A stretch of DNA of 64,000 nt from Annona cherimola (taxonomy: Eukaryota > Streptophyta > Magnoliopsida > Magnoliales > Annonaceae): the NCBI GenBank assembly GCA_030490835.1, contig CM059971.1:104412095-104476094 (forward strand), read 5' to 3'. Shown here piece after piece: positions 62,257-64,000 of the stretch. A program made the position numbers and the translations under genes. The notes beneath the pieces are model-generated. The model ran no database searches. It saw nothing but the letters and a program-made list of their open reading frames with translations, and was not told where the DNA came from. Every line of letters begins with the position of its first letter. Position 1 is the first letter of the stretch.

Positions 62257-62307
62257 TTAGAAGAAAAAAAAAAAGAAGAGTAAAGAGAAGCTCAGATCTC
62301 AGCTTCC

Positions 62308-63152
62308 ATGGCGGAAACTCAGGAATCGAAACCGGCCGCTGATGCGGAGAAGAAGAAAGAGCAGAGCATCTCCTTCTTCAAACTCTTCTCGTTTGCGGAC
62401 AAGTACGACTGGCTTCTTATGGCCGCTGGAAGTTTGGGAGCCGTCGTTCATGGCTCTGCAATGCCAGTTTTCTTCCTTCTGTTCGGAGATTTGGTGAACG
62501 GTTTCGGGAAAAACCAGGCCGATTTGAGGAAGATGACGGAAGAAGTCTCCAAGTATGCTCTGTACTTCATATACCTCGGGCTCGTCGTATGCTTATCTTC
62601 GTACGCAGAAATAGCTTGCTGGATGTACACCGGCGAGAGGCAGGTGAGCACGCTGAGGAAGAAGTATTTGCAAGCAGTTCTGAAACAGGACGTTGGATTC
62701 TTCGACACGGATGCCAGGACGGGAGACATTGTCTTCAGTGTCTCCACAGACACCTTGCTCGTCCAAGATGCAATAAGCGAGAAGGCCTCACTTCCAAGAG
62801 CCGAGAATCGTATGCAAATGCTGGTATAGTTGCCGAGCAGGCCATTGCGCAAGTTCGAATAGTGTATTCCTTTGTTGGAGAAGGCAAGGCCTTGAATTCC
62901 TACTTGGAAGCCATCCAAAACACGCTGAAGTTGGGATACGAGGCAGGGATGGCCAAGGGCCTAGGAATTGGATGCACTTATGGGATTGCATGCATGTCGT
63001 GGGCGCTCGTTTTTTTTTTGGTACGCTGGCGTTTTCATCAGAAATGGGCTAGCCGGACGCGACAATTTCTGAAGTTGAAGCTGCAGCTGCAGCTGCAAAT
63101 GCTCATAGCTTTATCAGTCTGCTTCCGAACGGCTACAGCACACAGGTGGGAG
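62308..63152 (+). pseudogene. Three joined pieces of an ABCB19-type ABC transporter gene, with internal deletions and frameshifts
   Basis: Piece 1 (62308-62784) gives residues 1-159 of a normal-looking start: FFKLFSFADKYDWLLMAAGS, HGSAMPVFFLLFGDLVNGFG and DVGFFDTDARTGDIVFSVST, ending VQDAISEK. Piece 2 (62784-63047) resumes about 45 residues later in the family in a different frame (GLTSKSRESYANAG, AEQAIAQVRIVYSFVGEGKA, ALVF then WYAGVFIRNG), with a T-run frameshift near 63,010-63,019. Piece 3 (63049-63152) jumps to the first nucleotide-binding domain, between Walker A and the signature motif (ISEVEAAAAAANAHSFISLL, PNGYSTQVG). The family (about 1,250 residues) exports auxin and brassinosteroid at the plasma membrane. 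The Walker A, Walker B and signature motifs are missing, so this cannot transport. The sequence before the ATG looks like a 5' UTR. Confidence 0.88.
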
Positions 63153-63504
63153 ATGGAGTGGCAGCAATGGCGGTCGTGTCCTTGCCGAGCAGGACGAAGT
63201 TGCCTGTGTCGAGCATCGCCGCAGAGCTCACAGGGCCGTTGATGAGTGCAGCTGCCCACACCTGTTTTCCTTGGGAATCAACGAGCACGAGACGGCCGGC
63301 CGTCGTCAGCTCTGCCTTCGATCCCGCTGGCACAGGATGATCGCCGTTTGCAGACCAGACGCCGATTTTCTCGTCAATTTTGTTGAACCAGATGGCAAGC
63401 AGGAAGTCGTTGTGGTTGGGTAGGCGGTGGAATCCAAAAGCGATATCCCCAGACAGGCCGGGCCAGATTCCGCATCCAAAGCTTAAGCTCTCCCCGCCGT
63501 CCAA
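63133..63504 (-). pseudogene. Fragment of a G-type lectin (S-domain) receptor-like kinase, inverted
   Basis: The open frame reads SGDIAFGFHRLPNHNDFLLA, IWFNKIDEKIGVWSANGD, HPVPAGSKAELTTAGRLVL and AAMLDTGNFVLLGKDT. This is the bulb-lectin domain of the LECRK/RLK1 type. The signal peptide, the rest of the ectodomain, the membrane span and the kinase are absent. Its 3' border touches the ABCB19 fragment at a shared GTGGGAGA (about 63145-63152). Confidence 0.85.
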
Positions 63505-63638
63505 CGAGACGGGCGACTGATTATTCCGCTGCCGTCACAGCCTCTTGTTCCTCAGTTTCTCCCGCCTTTTCCTTTCGCGATTCCATTCCGCGAATTCGTG
63601 CCCCGAATCTCTGGTGAGTTTCTTCGTTTCTTTCGACG

Positions 63639-64000
63639 ATGGAGAAGTCTTCAACAGACGTGCTTTCCAATTCCAAGGAAGACGACGAGTTCATTGAATC
63701 AGGTCCCCAGTCACTGTCTGGAAACACTAATCCCGAGAAATCTTCCCCCCGAAGCTGAATTTATTGGGAATCTTTTCGCATGGGGGCAGTATTCAGCAGA
63801 CGGAGAACAACAACGATTTTCGTTCGTTGGATGGAAACAGTGGCGATCGGAAATGTGACGATGGTGGCATATTTGCTGTTGGTCCATCAGAACAAGACTT
63901 CTCCGCCCAAGAGAATTTTGGGATGGATAATGCCACGGCGAATGAAGCTGCGCATGCTGAAATTAGCCCTGACAAATTTGGGACTGGAAAATTTGCCCCT
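63639..64000 (+). CDS. Unidentified first-exon-like stretch running off the right edge
   Basis: From an ATG at 63639 the frame gives MEKSSTDVLSNSKEDDEFIE and about 20 more residues to a stop. In another frame, from about 63782 to the window end, an acidic sequence is open (DGGIFAVGPSEQDFSAQENF). Together they look like one acidic protein with a frameshift near 63,750-63,780, but a third frame is open over the same end, so the choice is uncertain. The GC- and CT-rich run before the ATG resembles a plant 5' UTR. I do not recognise the family. It may be another captured piece or the start of a real gene. Confidence 0.3.

Overview
This window is AT-rich nuclear DNA from a flowering plant. The evidence is three spliced genes with plant-specific relatives, long introns (up to about 4.3 kb) with ordinary GT/AG borders, and dense small inverted-repeat transposons between and inside the genes. 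I cannot name the species from the sequence.

Layout. (1) About 650-11,860, minus strand: the N-terminal half (577 codons, nine exons) of a conserved plant protein of unknown function, of the kind I know as Arabidopsis At3g12590; the rest lies off the left edge. (2) 14,234-20,495, minus: a complete three-exon gene for a 242-residue protein with nine CCHC zinc knuckles and an arginine/serine-rich N-terminus, a probable RNA- or ssDNA-binding protein. (3) 27,136-31,232, minus: a complete six-exon gene for a 420-residue four-ACT-domain protein of the ACR9/ACR10 type. I assembled exon borders by hand so that splice sites, codon phase and remembered family sequence agree. (4) 34,650-36,270: a decayed LINE reverse transcriptase with a MITE inserted in it. 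(5) About 37,000-57,800: no convincing gene, only transposon-derived repeats, tandem repeats, a SINE-like element and several GC-rich islands of unknown origin. (6) 57,800-60,000: a nested transposon, in which a hAT-type element carrying a fragment of a CWC25-like splicing-factor gene sits inside another hAT-type MITE. (7) 61,800-64,000: a patchwork of gene fragments, namely a beta-1,3-galactosyltransferase piece, three separated pieces of an ABCB19-type auxin/brassinosteroid transporter, an inverted piece of a G-type lectin receptor kinase, and an unidentified first-exon-like open stretch that runs off the right edge.

The repeats fall into families that can be typed from termini and target-site duplications (TSDs): Tourist/Harbinger-like MITEs with GGGTGTGTTTGG ends and 3-bp TSDs; shorter MITEs with TAA TSDs; hAT-type MITEs with 8-bp TSDs; a Mutator-type MITE with a 9-bp TSD and hairpins nested in its ends; and a foldback family of about 500 bp. 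Several elements with different ends share one palindromic core.

The three intact genes are unrelated housekeeping-type genes and do not form a pathway. The most unusual part is the right-hand 6 kb, where two kinds of gene-fragment capture lie side by side. No CRISPR array, rRNA gene, convincing tRNA gene, virus or toxin gene was seen.
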